A DNA stretch of 64,000 nucleotides from Thalassospira mesophila (GTDB lineage Bacteria; Pseudomonadota; Alphaproteobacteria; Rhodospirillales; Thalassospiraceae), in assembly GCF_002115755.1 (NCBI RefSeq), contig NZ_JFKA01000001.1, positions 744,001 to 808,000 of the forward strand, read 5' to 3'. Of the stretch, positions 1-8,924 are shown in pieces; the first letter of the stretch is position 1; each line of letters starts with the position of its first letter. A program made the translations under genes and the position numbers. The notes beneath the pieces were generated by a model, which did no database searches, had not been told where the DNA came from, and was given only the letters and a program-made list of their open reading frames with translations.

Positions 1-92
1 TCGCACTTGGTCTGGTTCTTTTCCTTGTGACGCTGGGGCTGAACGTTTTCGCCCTGAAGTTTGTTCAGAAGTATCGCGAGAAATATGACTGA
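1..92 (+). CDS. pstC: PstC, phosphate ABC transporter permease (3' end only)
   Basis: Only the last 29 codons lie in the window, read in the frame starting at base 3 and ending with TGA at 90-92. They encode a hydrophobic segment followed by a short basic tail ending in QKYREKYD, the usual end of a membrane permease. The stop overlaps the pstA start (ATGACTGA), which is the normal arrangement of pstC and pstA. The assignment rests mainly on this position directly upstream of pstA. Confidence 0.75.
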   Translation, partial: ALGLVLFLVTLGLNVFALKFVQKYREKYD

Positions 93-1434
93 TATGGCAT
101 CATTAATGGAAGATCGCGCTGCCGCCAATGCGGATGCCAGCGACCAGCGCAAGCCGGTCGACTGGGACAGCGCTGATATGTCACGCAGTATCAAAAAACG
201 CTATGCTGCTGAACGCCGTTTTAAAACCTATGGTTTGACCGCGATCATGCTGGCGCTGGCCGCCCTGGTGTTGCTGGGCTATTCGATTATATCGAAGGGC
301 TATAGCGCCTTTGTGCAGACCTATGTTCAGATCGAATTGACATTCGACCCGGCGGTGATTGACCCCGATGGTACCCGTGACCCGGCCGTTCTCGGGCGGG
401 CCAATTATGACGGGCTGATTAAGGATGCCCTGCGCGCGCGTTTCCCCGATGTCACCTCGCGGTCGGAAAAGCGCAAGCTTTACGGCATCATTTCCAGTGG
501 CGCATCCTATGACCTGCGCGAACAGGTGCTCGACAAGCCCTCGCTGATCGGGCAAACCCGCAAGCTCTGGCTTATTTCCGGCGATGACTTTGATATGCTC
601 AACAAGGGCTATATCAGTGCCGACACGCAGGAAGCCTCGCGACGTCTTGATGACGATGAAATTGGCTGGTTCCAGACATTGCAATCGGCCAATGCCATTG
701 AAAAGCGGTTCCATACCCGGTTTTTCACCAATGGCGATTCGCGTGAGCCTGAACTGGCCGGGATATGGGGCGCTGCTGTTGGCTCGTTCTATACCTTGAT
801 TGTCACTTTGCTTTTGTCCTTCCCGATCGGGGTGGCGGCGGCAATTTACCTGGAAGAATTTGCCCCCAAAAACCGTCTGACCCAGATTATCGAAGTCAAT
901 ATCAACAATCTGGCGGCGGTACCTTCCATCGTGTTTGGCCTTTTGGGGCTGGAGCTTTATCTTAATGTCATGCATTTGCCGCGTTCGGCCCCGGTTGTTG
1001 GCGGCTTGACCCTGGCATTGATGACCTTGCCAACCATCATTATTGCGTCGCGTGCCGCGATCAAGGCGGTGCCGCCGTCCATTCGCCAGGCGGCTCTTGG
1101 CCTTGGCGCATCGCCGGTGCAAACGGTAAGCCACCATGTGTTGCCCCTTGCCATGCCCGGTATTTTAACCGGTACCATCATTGGCATGGCGCAGGCTTTG
1201 GGTGAAACCGCCCCGCTTTTAATGATCGGGATGGTGGCCTTTATTGTTGATATTCCTGGCAGTGCCATGGATGCGGCAACCGTGTTGCCCGTCCAGATCT
1301 ATCTGTGGGCAGACAGCCCGGAACGCGCCTTTGTCGAAAAAACGTCGGCGGCGATCATGGTGTTGCTGGCCTTCCTGATTTTGATGAACGGGTTGGCTGT
1401 GTTCTTGCGCAAGAAATTTGAACGGAAGTGGTAA
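85..1434 (+). CDS. pstA: PstA, phosphate ABC transporter permease
   Basis: Inner-membrane permease of the high-affinity PstSCAB phosphate importer. About 449 residues if translation starts at the ATG overlapping the pstC stop (a TTG at 61 and ATGs at 94 and 106 are alternatives). Residues 1-45 are a charged cytoplasmic extension, the first membrane helix is near 50-70, and a long periplasmic stretch follows before the permease core. The EAA-type coupling loop is visible as [10 protein letters not shown] followed by [11 protein letters not shown], and the PstA-typical GETAPLL follows it. The N-terminal extension makes it longer than E. coli PstA, as is common in alphaproteobacteria. pstB begins 2 nt after the stop. 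Confidence 0.95.
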   Translation: MTDMASLMEDRAAANADASDQRKPVDWDSADMSRSIKKRYAAERRFKTYGLTAIMLALAALVLLGYSIISKGYSAFVQTYVQIELTFDPAVIDPDGTRDPAVLGRANYDGLIKDALRARFPDVTSRSEKRKLYGIISSGASYDLREQVLDKPSLIGQTRKLWLISGDDFDMLNKGYISADTQEASRRLDDDEIGWFQTLQSANAIEKRFHTRFFTNGDSREPELAGIWGAAVGSFYTLIVTLLLSFPIGVAAAIYLEEFAPKNRLTQIIEVNINNLAAVPSIVFGLLGLELYLNVMHLPRSAPVVGGLTLALMTLPTIIIASRAAIKAVPPSIRQAALGLGASPVQTVSHHVLPLAMPGILTGTIIGMAQALGETAPLLMIGMVAFIVDIPGSAMDAATVLPVQIYLWADSPERAFVEKTSAAIMVLLAFLILMNGLAVFLRKKFERKW

Positions 1435-1435
1435 A

Positions 1436-2242
1436 ATGGCTGTTGTAACTGCAGATGCAATGACAAACGCACCGCACACGCGGGGCAAGTCGAAAATGGC
1501 GGCCCGGGACCTTGACCTGTTTTATGGCGACGCGCAGGCTCTTTTTAATGTCGATCTTGATGTGATGGAACGCGAAGTCACCGCGCTGATCGGCCCGTCG
1601 GGCTGTGGTAAATCCACGTTTCTGCGCTGCCTGAACCGCATGAACGACACCATCGATGGTGTGACCATCAGTGGCAAGGTCACCCTTGATGACCGCGATA
1701 TTTACGACAAGATTATTGATGTGGTGCAGCTTCGCGCCCGGATCGGCATGGTGTTTCAAAAACCCAACCCGTTTCCGAAATCGATTTTCGATAACGTGGC
1801 CTATGGCCCGCGTATTCATGGTCTGGTTAATTCCCGCGATGAGCTTGACGAAATCGTCATGACCTCGCTGGAAAAAGCCGGCCTGCTTAAAGAAGTCAAA
1901 GACCGCCTTGCATCCCCCGCAACCGGTCTTTCCGGCGGACAGCAGCAGCGCCTGTGCATTGCACGGGCCGTTGCGGTCAGCCCCGAAGTTATTTTGATGG
2001 ATGAACCCTGTTCCGCGCTTGATCCGATTGCGACTGCCAAGGTCGAAGAACTGATCGACGAGCTGCGTTCGAACTACACAATTGTCATCGTCACTCACTC
2101 CATGCAGCAGGCCGCGCGTGTATCGCAGCGCACGGCTTTTTTCCACTTGGGCAAGCTTGTGGAAGTCGGCGAAACGGACCAAATCTTTACCAACCCGCGA
2201 GACGAACGCACCAAGGGCTATATCACTGGGCGCTTCGGCTAA
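1436..2242 (+). CDS. pstB: PstB, phosphate ABC transporter ATPase
   Basis: ATP-binding subunit that powers PstCA. 268 residues from the ATG directly after pstA. Walker [10 protein letters not shown] is at residues 53-61, the ABC signature LSGGQQ at 165-170 and Walker B VILMDE at 185-190. The string [10 protein letters not shown] in the Q-loop region is typical of PstB. PstB also takes part in PhoU-dependent repression of the Pho regulon when phosphate is plentiful. The gene sits in a tight operon between pstA and phoU. Confidence 0.97.
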   Translation: MAVVTADAMTNAPHTRGKSKMAARDLDLFYGDAQALFNVDLDVMEREVTALIGPSGCGKSTFLRCLNRMNDTIDGVTISGKVTLDDRDIYDKIIDVVQLRARIGMVFQKPNPFPKSIFDNVAYGPRIHGLVNSRDELDEIVMTSLEKAGLLKEVKDRLASPATGLSGGQQQRLCIARAVAVSPEVILMDEPCSALDPIATAKVEELIDELRSNYTIVIVTHSMQQAARVSQRTAFFHLGKLVEVGETDQIFTNPRDERTKGYITGRFG

Positions 2243-2258
2243 GCCGGGCAGGAGTAAT

Positions 2259-2993
2259 ATGATGAGAAAAGAAGAAAGCCATATCGTCAGTTCATTTGAT
2301 GATGAACTGACACGGTTAAACAATATCATTTCGCAAATGGGCGGATTGGCTGAAAGCCAGCTGATTTCGGCCATTCGCGCGATTTCAAAACGCGATTCCG
2401 AACTGGCCGAACAGGTCATTGTTTCGGATTTACGCATTGATAAGCTCGAACAGGAAGTGCAGGATTTTGCGGTTCGTGTTCTGGCCCTGCGTCAGCCGAT
2501 GGCCGATGATTTGCGCCAGGTTGTGACAGCATTGAAACTGTCGAACGATCTTGAACGTATTGGCGATCTGGCCAAGAACATTGCCAAACGCGCCCAGGTT
2601 CTTAACCAGATGGCGCCGATCCGCCCGGTTCAGGTTATTCCCAACATGGCGCGCCTGGCTCAGGAAATCATCAAGGACGTTCTTGATGCCTATATCGAAA
2701 ACGACGCCGAAAAGGCCCAGCGCGTGTGGGCGCGGGACCAGGAAGTGGACGATATGTACAATTCGCTGTTCCGCGAATTGCTGACCTACATGATGGAAGA
2801 TCCGCGCAACATCACCGCATCGACCCATCTTTTGTTCATTGCCAAAAACATTGAACGTATCGGTGACCATGCCACCAACATCGCCGAAACGATCTATTAC
2901 CGGATCAAAGGCGAAGATTTGCCGGTTGATGGCCGTCCTAAAAATGACGCGGCCAATTTTGCCGTGATTGAACCCAACGAGGCAGGGGAATAA
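2259..2993 (+). CDS. phoU: PhoU, phosphate signalling regulator
   Basis: Peripheral cytoplasmic protein linking PstSCAB activity to the PhoR-PhoB two-component system, acting as a negative regulator. 244 residues, all helical in character, with two PhoU repeats. ERIGDLAKNI in the first half and ERIGDHATNI in the second are the metal-binding signatures of the two bundles. The start is the first of two adjacent ATGs, preceded by GGCAGGAG. It lies 16 nt after pstB and 4 nt before phoB. Confidence 0.96.
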   Translation: MMRKEESHIVSSFDDELTRLNNIISQMGGLAESQLISAIRAISKRDSELAEQVIVSDLRIDKLEQEVQDFAVRVLALRQPMADDLRQVVTALKLSNDLERIGDLAKNIAKRAQVLNQMAPIRPVQVIPNMARLAQEIIKDVLDAYIENDAEKAQRVWARDQEVDDMYNSLFRELLTYMMEDPRNITASTHLLFIAKNIERIGDHATNIAETIYYRIKGEDLPVDGRPKNDAANFAVIEPNEAGE

Positions 2994-2997
2994 CAGG

Positions 2998-3696
2998 ATG
3001 GATCCGACGGTTCTTATTGTCGAGGATGAAGCCGCCATCGTAACGATGCTGCGTTATAATCTCGAACGTGAAGGCATGAATGTTGTTGAGGCCGGCGACG
3101 GCGACGAAGCCCTGAAAATCATGGCGGAAACCCATGTTGATCTGGTTTTGCTTGACTGGATGTTGCCGGTGATGTCGGGCATCGAGGTGTGCCGCCAGAT
3201 CCGCCGCAAACCCGAAAGCCGCGATCTGCCGGTGATTATGGTGACCGCACGCGGGGAAGAAGGCGACCGTATTCGCGGCCTTGATACCGGGGCGGATGAT
3301 TATGTGACCAAGCCGTTCGCCATTGGCGAATTGCTGGCCCGTATTCGCGCTTTGTTGCGCCGCTCTGGTCCGGCGCAACCACAGGGGCAACTGATCTATT
3401 CCGATATTGAAATGGATCTGGCCGCCCACCGGGTTAATCGCAGTGGCAAAGCTATCCATCTCGGGCCGACGGAATTTCGCCTGTTGCGGTATTTCCTCGA
3501 ACATCCGGGCCGGGTTTTCTCGCGCGAACAATTGCTTAACGCCGTTTGGGGGCCGAATATTTATGTCGAAACCCGCACGGTCGATGTGCATATTCGTCGT
3601 CTGCGCAAGGCCTTGAACGATGTGAAAGGCACACGCGATGTTATCCGCACCGTGCGTGCGGCGGGCTATGCACTAGATGATGATGCGGCTGCATAA
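2998..3696 (+). CDS. phoB: PhoB, phosphate regulon response regulator
   Basis: OmpR-family response regulator activating phosphate-starvation genes. 232 residues. The receiver domain (about 1-120) has the acidic pocket at E9/D10, the phospho-acceptor at D53 (LLDWMLP) and the conserved lysine in VTKPF. A winged-helix domain fills about 130-230 and ends in the usual VRGVGY-like turn (here VRAAGYALD). It is the last gene of the operon; phoR is not adjacent. A strong terminator follows. Confidence 0.96.
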   Translation: MDPTVLIVEDEAAIVTMLRYNLEREGMNVVEAGDGDEALKIMAETHVDLVLLDWMLPVMSGIEVCRQIRRKPESRDLPVIMVTARGEEGDRIRGLDTGADDYVTKPFAIGELLARIRALLRRSGPAQPQGQLIYSDIEMDLAAHRVNRSGKAIHLGPTEFRLLRYFLEHPGRVFSREQLLNAVWGPNIYVETRTVDVHIRRLRKALNDVKGTRDVIRTVRAAGYALDDDAAA

Positions 3697-3753
3697 CCGG
3701 CCATTTTTATTTGTTTGAATTGTGACATAATTTCGCAATTTACACCGAAATTA

Positions 3754-3786
3754 CAAGGCCCTGTCATATGACGGGGCCTTGTTTTT
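3754..3786 (+). terminator. Intrinsic terminator of the pst-pho operon
   Basis: Near-perfect 13-bp inverted repeat (CAAGGCCCTGTCA / TGACGGGGCCTTG, one G-T) with a 2-nt loop, followed by five T. It lies 57 nt after the phoB stop. Confidence 0.9.
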
Positions 3787-3917
3787 ATGGCAGCAGCCTT
3801 GGCAAGTTTTGCATATCCCGATTGCGCGCTATTCACCGGTTTTTTGGTGCTGCGCAGGCCGGGCATCAAGAGGCTGGCCGCGCTGCCACGGGGCCATGTC
3901 GCCGGACGATCATGCGA

Positions 3918-5705
3918 TTAAGGGTTTGTCTTGTTGGGGCTCACCGCACTTGGCGTTGCGGCTGTTGCTGTTGCCGCAGGTTTGGCGGCATTTGTTGCTG
4001 AATGTGACGGCGTGCGCGGGGCCAGTTCGTTCATCAGCAGCATGTCGGCGCGGCGGAATTTGGCAATTTCGGCGTCAATTTCATCCTGTGGCACATCGCA
4101 GGCGGATAGCACATGGTCCGACAGGCGCAGGCCGGTTTCCAGTACTTCGGGGATGGCGGCATTGGCGCCGCTGCGCGACAGCGCGCCGATATGGGAAATA
4201 TCCTGCGCGCGGGCGAAAATTTTCAAATGCGGATAATGCTGGCGCAGCAAGGCTACGGTTTTTTCGGTTTCGTGCGGGGTGCCCATGGCCACGGCGGCAA
4301 CATTGGCCTGTTCGGTGTGGGCGGCGCGGAAGCTTTCCGGGCGCGAGCCATCGGCAAAATAAACCGGCAATCCTTCAGCACGGCCCCGTGCCACTTGCTG
4401 GGCGTCGGATTCCAGCACCACAAACGGAATATTGCGGGTTTTTAACAAACGCGCCAACACCCGCCCGACCCGGCCACAGCCAATAATCAGCACATGGTGT
4501 TCGACCCCTTCGGTGTGGCTTTCAATTTCGCCCAGCTGGTCGGTTTCGCGCGGGTGCAAAACATCTTCCAGCTTTTTACCCAAGCTGATCAGGCTGGGGG
4601 TTAGCGCCATTGAAATGGCGACAATCGGCACCAGTATGGCAGCCAGGTCGGTGGTGATGGCGCCGTTTTGGGCCGCCAGCGTAAACATGACAAAGGCAAA
4701 TTCACCGCCACCGGCCAAACTCATGGCAATGCGCAGCGAAACAGCGCGGTCAAACCGGGTGGCAAGGGACAGGATAAATAACAGAACTGCCTTGACCACC
4801 AGCAGGGCCAAAACCCCGATAATAACGGTAACGGCATGGTGATAAACCACCCCAACATCGACCGACATGCCAACCGACATGAAAAACAGCGATAAAAACA
4901 CCCCGCGAAACGGGGCAATGTCGGCTTCGATTTGGTGGCGAAATTCGGTTTCGGCCAGCATCACCCCGGCAATAAATGCGCCCAGCGCCATCGACAACCC
5001 GGCCATTTCCGTAAGGGTGCTGGCGGCCAGCACGGCAAACAGGGTGCCAATGGCAAACAGTTCGGGGTTATGCAGGGCGGCAATGGCGCGAAACATCGGT
5101 CGCAGCAAATAGCGCCCGGCCAGTAACAACAGCGCCACCGCACCAAACCCGGCCAAAATGCTGATCCACGGGCTGGTGGTGGTGGCCGTGTTGCCTGCGG
5201 CCTGCACCATAATCAGGAACGGACCAACCGAAACGTCTTGCACCAACAATACGGCAAGGGCAGCGCGGCCAAACCGCGTGTGCAACTGGCGTTCGTCGGA
5301 AAGCTGTTTAAGGATGATCGCGGTGGATGACAGGGCCAGCGCCCCGGCAATCACCAGCGCCGCGGGCAATGGCAAATCAATGGCCATTAACACGACAAAG
5401 CCAACGCCAAGGGTAACCAGAATTTGCAACATGCCCAAGGCGGCAAATTTGCCCCCAATGACGCGCAGGCGTTCACGCGACAGTTCCAGCCCGATCATAA
5501 ACAGTAAAAACACCACGCCCAGTTCGGCAACGGTGGAAATATCCTTGTTGCTGGGAATAAGCCCCAGCCCGAAAGGACCGATCACCAGCCCGCCGACCAG
5601 AAATCCGATGATCGAATTAGCGCGCAAACGCTGGGCAATGGGCACTGCAATAACCGCAGCGCTTAAAATCAGAAACAGCTCGAACAGCACATTGCTATGA
5701 GGCAT
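3918..5705 (-). CDS. CPA2-family cation/proton antiporter with RCK (TrkA-N) domain, KefB/YbaL-like
   Basis: Inner-membrane monovalent cation:proton antiporter, probably for potassium efflux. 595 residues. The first ~390 are about a dozen hydrophobic helices of the Na+/H+ exchanger fold. After a cytoplasmic linker, HVLIIGCGRVGRVLARLL begins a Rossmann RCK/TrkA-N domain (~405-530) that should bind NAD(H) and gate transport. The tail from ~550 is Ala/Thr/Pro-rich. The start is the ATG at 5705. It is convergent with phoB and has no KefF/KefG-like partner. Whether it belongs to the KefB, KefC or YbaL subgroup cannot be settled by eye. Confidence 0.9.
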   Translation of the reverse strand: MPHSNVLFELFLILSAAVIAVPIAQRLRANSIIGFLVGGLVIGPFGLGLIPSNKDISTVAELGVVFLLFMIGLELSRERLRVIGGKFAALGMLQILVTLGVGFVVLMAIDLPLPAALVIAGALALSSTAIILKQLSDERQLHTRFGRAALAVLLVQDVSVGPFLIMVQAAGNTATTTSPWISILAGFGAVALLLLAGRYLLRPMFRAIAALHNPELFAIGTLFAVLAASTLTEMAGLSMALGAFIAGVMLAETEFRHQIEADIAPFRGVFLSLFFMSVGMSVDVGVVYHHAVTVIIGVLALLVVKAVLLFILSLATRFDRAVSLRIAMSLAGGGEFAFVMFTLAAQNGAITTDLAAILVPIVAISMALTPSLISLGKKLEDVLHPRETDQLGEIESHTEGVEHHVLIIGCGRVGRVLARLLKTRNIPFVVLESDAQQVARGRAEGLPVYFADGSRPESFRAAHTEQANVAAVAMGTPHETEKTVALLRQHYPHLKIFARAQDISHIGALSRSGANAAIPEVLETGLRLSDHVLSACDVPQDEIDAEIAKFRRADMLLMNELAPRTPSHSATNAAKPAATATAATPSAVSPNKTNP

Positions 5706-6150
5706 GAATGATCATCCAGGGTCGTTAAATTTTCGGCCAGTCAACAAACGGTCCCGGTTGCCTCTAGCATAGCGAAACGGGGCAAAAAAACGATGTAAAT
5801 CTGGTTTCAGGTCGCTTTGTTATCAAGGTTCGGCCACCGGGCGTGCCAGTGAACCGGGCAGGGGCCAACAGGTGAAAACAGTTCTGGTGAACCCGTTTCT
5901 GACAGGAGAAAAAGGCCGTCGCTTATTTGCAGGATTGTGATTTTGCAGATGCAGCATATGTATTGTCACATTCACACTGTTACCGGCTGTGTTTTAGGTA
6001 ACAGCACTGACGTGTGAGGCTGTTCAAACCGGCCTGCGATCCGCTATTTGGGGGACACAGCTTGCGTTTGCGAGGTGGCAATGCCATCTTGCGCGGCAGC
6101 GCCCGGTAAAACAGGGCGCATTATTTTTAATAATAAACGGCGGACCGGTT
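5706..6150. other. 445-bp intergenic region between divergent antiporter genes
   Basis: Divergent promoter region between the Kef-type gene (minus) and the CaCA exchanger (plus). No convincing ORF or tRNA. The right-hand half (5970-6128) holds several inverted repeats and an intrinsic-terminator shape just before the exchanger start, described separately. The left half shows no feature I can name. Confidence 0.6.
5972..6128 (+). promoter_or_regulatory. Structured leader ending in an attenuator-like terminator, upstream of the CaCA exchanger
   Basis: Hairpin 1 pairs CTGTTACC (5977-5984) with GGTAACAG (5997-6004), with a possible outer helix TCACA (5972-5976)/TGTGA (6013-6017). A second small hairpin is GGTGGC/GCCATC near 6073-6088. 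The last is GCGCCC (6099-6104)/GGGCGC (6114-6119) followed by an A/T-rich stretch with five T, 24 nt before the TTG start. A terminator placed just ahead of a coding region is typical of riboswitch or attenuation control. I compared it by eye with the yybP-ykoY consensus and did not find that family's conserved loops. Ligand unknown. Confidence 0.5.
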
Positions 6151-7113
6151 TTGGAACAGCTTATACCCTATTTGCAAATATTTGCCGGACTGGTTCTTTT
6201 AACCGCCGGCGGTGAATTTATGGTGCGCGGGGCCGTGGGACTGGCACTGCTGATGGGCATTTCCAAGGTTATTGTCGGGCTTACCATTGTTGCTGCGGGC
6301 ACATCGGCCCCGGAATTTGTGGTGTCGTTAAATGCCGCACTGGCCGGGGCGGGCGATATTGCCATGGGCAATGTTGTTGGCTCGAACATTGCCAATATCT
6401 TGCTGATTTTGGGGTCGGTCGCACTTTTAAAACCGGTTATGGCCAGCCGCACCACCACGGTGCGGGATGGCGGGGCGATGCTGCTGGGCACTTTGCTGTT
6501 TATCGGGCTGTGCCTGTTTGGGGTGATCGACCGCTGGGCCGGGGTACTGATGCTCGCCGTGCTGATCGGCATTTGGTACTTTACCTATAAACACGACAAA
6601 CAAAGCCCTTGTGATGCAAGCGTGCTGCATGAAAACGAAGCCGACGAAGTGGGCGAAGCACCCACTGGCTGGGCCAAACCGGTTATTGCCACGCTGATTG
6701 GCGTGGTCGGGCTCACTTTCGGGGCCGATCTGCTGGTTGATGGCGGGGTGACGGTGGCCCGTGAATTTGGTATTTCCGAAGCCGTCATTGGCTTGACGCT
6801 GGTGGCATTTGGCACGTCGCTTCCCGAACTGGCGGCGTCGATGGTGGCGGCGTTTCGCGGTCATTCCGATGTGGCGCTGGGCAATGTTTTTGGATCTAAC
6901 CTTTTGAACCTGCTGGTGATTATTGGCGGTGTGTCGGTGATTTCGCCCATAACTGTTCCGGCCCAAATTGCCGGGTCCGATATGTGGATCATGCTGGCGG
7001 TAACCGTGGCGGTTCTGGTTGTGGCCTTTGCCGGGCGGCGCATTGGCCGTGTGGCCGGGGCAATCTTTATGGCGGCCTATTTTGGATATATCGGTATGCT
7101 GTTTGCCGCGTAA
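6151..7113 (+). CDS. CaCA-family calcium/sodium antiporter (YrbG type)
   Basis: Inner-membrane cation exchanger. 320 residues with the two inverted alpha-repeats of the family: GTSAPE at 50-55 with GNVVGSN at 73-79, and GTSLPE at 221-226 with GNVFGSN at 244-250. These acidic repeats form the ion site. About ten membrane helices, with a cytoplasmic acidic loop around 147-172. Translation starts at TTG 6151, preceded 6 nt upstream by GGCGGA. The upstream structured leader suggests control by transcription attenuation, perhaps by a metal ion. Confidence 0.92.
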   Translation: MEQLIPYLQIFAGLVLLTAGGEFMVRGAVGLALLMGISKVIVGLTIVAAGTSAPEFVVSLNAALAGAGDIAMGNVVGSNIANILLILGSVALLKPVMASRTTTVRDGGAMLLGTLLFIGLCLFGVIDRWAGVLMLAVLIGIWYFTYKHDKQSPCDASVLHENEADEVGEAPTGWAKPVIATLIGVVGLTFGADLLVDGGVTVAREFGISEAVIGLTLVAFGTSLPELAASMVAAFRGHSDVALGNVFGSNLLNLLVIIGGVSVISPITVPAQIAGSDMWIMLAVTVAVLVVAFAGRRIGRVAGAIFMAAYFGYIGMLFAA

Positions 7114-7226
7114 ACCCGTGGCAGGTGCCATACGGGTTATGGCGTTTCCCGGTTGGTAACGGGTGGGAAACAGGATGATGATTGATAAATGATGATACGG
7201 ATAAAACGGCAGGAAACGGACAGGCG

Positions 7227-7997
7227 ATGACAGATACGATGCCAAAAACCGCCCTGATCACCGGGGCCGCCAAGCGGATCGGGCGCGTTATTGCGCAAGA
7301 TCTGGCCGGGCAGGGATATGATATTGTCCTTCATTGTAACCAGTCGCGTGATGCAGCCAATGAATTGGCCGGTGACATTCGCGATATGGGCCGCAAGGCC
7401 CATGTGGTATCTGCCGATTTATCCCGCGAAGATCAAACTGCCGGGATTATGGATGCGGCGAATGCCGCCCTTGGCCCGATCGGGCTTTTGGTCAATAACG
7501 CATCGACCTTTGACTATGACGATGTCAAAACGGCAACGCGCGAAAGCTGGGACTTTCATATGGAGGTTAATCTGCGCGCACCGTTTGTATTGTCACAGGC
7601 CTTTGCCGGTCAGTTGCCCGACGGTGCAAGCGGGTTGATTGTTAATATCATTGATCAGCGGGTGTGGAACCTGACCCCGCATTTTACCACCTATAGCCTG
7701 TCCAAGGCGGGGTTGTGGACCTTGACCCAAACCTTGTCGCTTGCACTGGCACCCCATATTCGGGTTAATGGCGTGGGCCCGGGGCCGGTATTGCCCAGCG
7801 CGCGGCAAAGCCAGGACGATTTTGATGCCCAGTGCCGAAAAACCCCGTTAGGAATTGGGACATCGCCGCAGCAGATTTGCGACGCGATACGGTTTTTCCT
7901 TGCCGCACCTGCCGTTACCGGGCAAATGTTAGCCCTTGATGGTGGACAACATATGAACTGGGCGCCCTGCGACAGCACGGAAATGCCTGTCGAATAA
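7227..7997 (+). CDS. SDR-family pteridine reductase, FolM-like
   Basis: Predicted NADPH-dependent reductase of dihydropterin or dihydrofolate. 256 residues from the ATG at 7227 (GGAAACGGACAGG upstream; an in-frame ATG at 7239 is possible). The nucleotide-binding motif is TGAAKRIGR, with Arg where classical SDRs have Gly; this TGxxxRxG form marks PTR1/FolM pteridine reductases. NNAST and the catalytic YSLSK follow in order. folB lies 66 nt downstream in the same direction, which supports a folate/pterin role. Substrate specificity (dihydromonapterin versus dihydrofolate) cannot be read from sequence. Confidence 0.8.
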   Translation: MTDTMPKTALITGAAKRIGRVIAQDLAGQGYDIVLHCNQSRDAANELAGDIRDMGRKAHVVSADLSREDQTAGIMDAANAALGPIGLLVNNASTFDYDDVKTATRESWDFHMEVNLRAPFVLSQAFAGQLPDGASGLIVNIIDQRVWNLTPHFTTYSLSKAGLWTLTQTLSLALAPHIRVNGVGPGPVLPSARQSQDDFDAQCRKTPLGIGTSPQQICDAIRFFLAAPAVTGQMLALDGGQHMNWAPCDSTEMPVE

Positions 7998-8063
7998 CCG
8001 GGCCGCTCATTGCTGGCGGTTACGCCGGTTGCCCCCACCCGCGCAGCACGAAGGATTTCAAAA

Positions 8064-8489
8064 ATGACCGCAGGTCTGAAACAGGACGATAACATCACCA
8101 CCTTGCCCTATGCCGATCAGGCGGGCAGCTTGCGGCGCGTGTTTGTGCGCGACATGGTGGTTAATACGTCGATCGGGGTTTATGATTTTGAAAAAGATGC
8201 GCCCCAGCGTGTGCGCATTAATCTGGATTTATCCGTGGTCGAGGGCGAAGGCCCCAAGAACGACGACCTGCAAAATGTGCTGTGTTACGAGGAACTGGTC
8301 AACGGGGTGCGCGCTATTTGTGCAACCGGGCATGTGAACCTTGTGGAAACGCTGTCTGAAAATATCGCAGCCATGTGTCTGACCGATCGCCGGGTGCGCA
8401 AGGTATGTGTGCGGGTCGAAAAGCTGGATGTTTTTGAAGATGTCGCGGCGGTCGGGGTCGAAATTGAGCGCTTTAATCTCGCGCGGTAA
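8064..8489 (+). CDS. folB: Dihydroneopterin aldolase
   Basis: Converts 7,8-dihydroneopterin to 6-hydroxymethyl-dihydropterin in folate synthesis. 141 residues. Family features are IGVYDFEKDAPQRVRINLDL near the N-terminus, the central CYEELVN segment, and VRVEKLDVFEDVAAVGVEIER near the end with the conserved lysine. The ATG at 8064 is preceded by AAGGA at 8051-8055; a longer in-frame reading to 8010 lacks such a site. Probably co-transcribed with the FolM-like gene. Confidence 0.9.
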   Translation: MTAGLKQDDNITTLPYADQAGSLRRVFVRDMVVNTSIGVYDFEKDAPQRVRINLDLSVVEGEGPKNDDLQNVLCYEELVNGVRAICATGHVNLVETLSENIAAMCLTDRRVRKVCVRVEKLDVFEDVAAVGVEIERFNLAR

Positions 8490-8924
8490 TGGCCGCGATT
8501 TGAAGTGTATAAATTTTGATTTCGGGGCGAGGATGATGGCGAATCTGTGATTCCCTAAGGGCGAATCGTTTTGGTTGTTTATGCACAAGCACTGTTGGCG
8601 ACAAAAACAAAGGGGTAAAAAGATATTTTACGATAAGATTACGGAATGTTTTCAGGTTGACAGTATTTTTAGTTAATAAAATCAACAACTTAGCTTTTTT
8701 GCCTATTTTATGGGCAATTCATAGAACGTTAAGACTCCCAACGGCTGCAGAGTTCAGCCCCCGTATTACCCACATACTTATCCACAGCCTTGGTGGAAAC
8801 TTTTCAGGGGGGACGATTCCCTTGGTAAACTGTAATTATCTAAGCTGATTCGGCTAGACCATCGTATAGAAACTTTGCTGTTGGCTTGTAAAAGCCTGTT
8901 AATTGCACAATTCAGGACCACCCG
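8490..8924. other. 435-bp AT-rich intergenic region upstream of uvrC
   Basis: The stretch 8560-8720 is visibly richer in A/T than the surroundings and carries a TTGACA hexamer near 8656 without a clear -10. Two tandem DnaA-box-like nonamers follow at 8766-8786. No ORF with a credible start and no tRNA. Confidence 0.6.
8766..8786 (+). promoter_or_regulatory. Tandem DnaA-box-like sites
   Basis: TTACCCACA (8766-8774) and TTATCCACA (8778-8786) lie in the same orientation, 3 bp apart. The second matches the high-affinity DnaA box exactly and the first differs at one base. They sit next to an AT-rich tract. This could be DnaA control of the neighbouring promoter or part of an origin-like region; two sites alone do not make an origin. 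Confidence 0.45.

Noticed and set aside
181..1137. 318-codon minus-strand ORF opposite pstA
   Set aside because: Shadow of pstA; low-complexity Arg/Gln/Gly composition typical of an antisense frame.
3761..3768. CTGTCATA resembling half of a Pho box after phoB
   Set aside because: It forms one arm of the strong terminator hairpin and has no second half at the right spacing.
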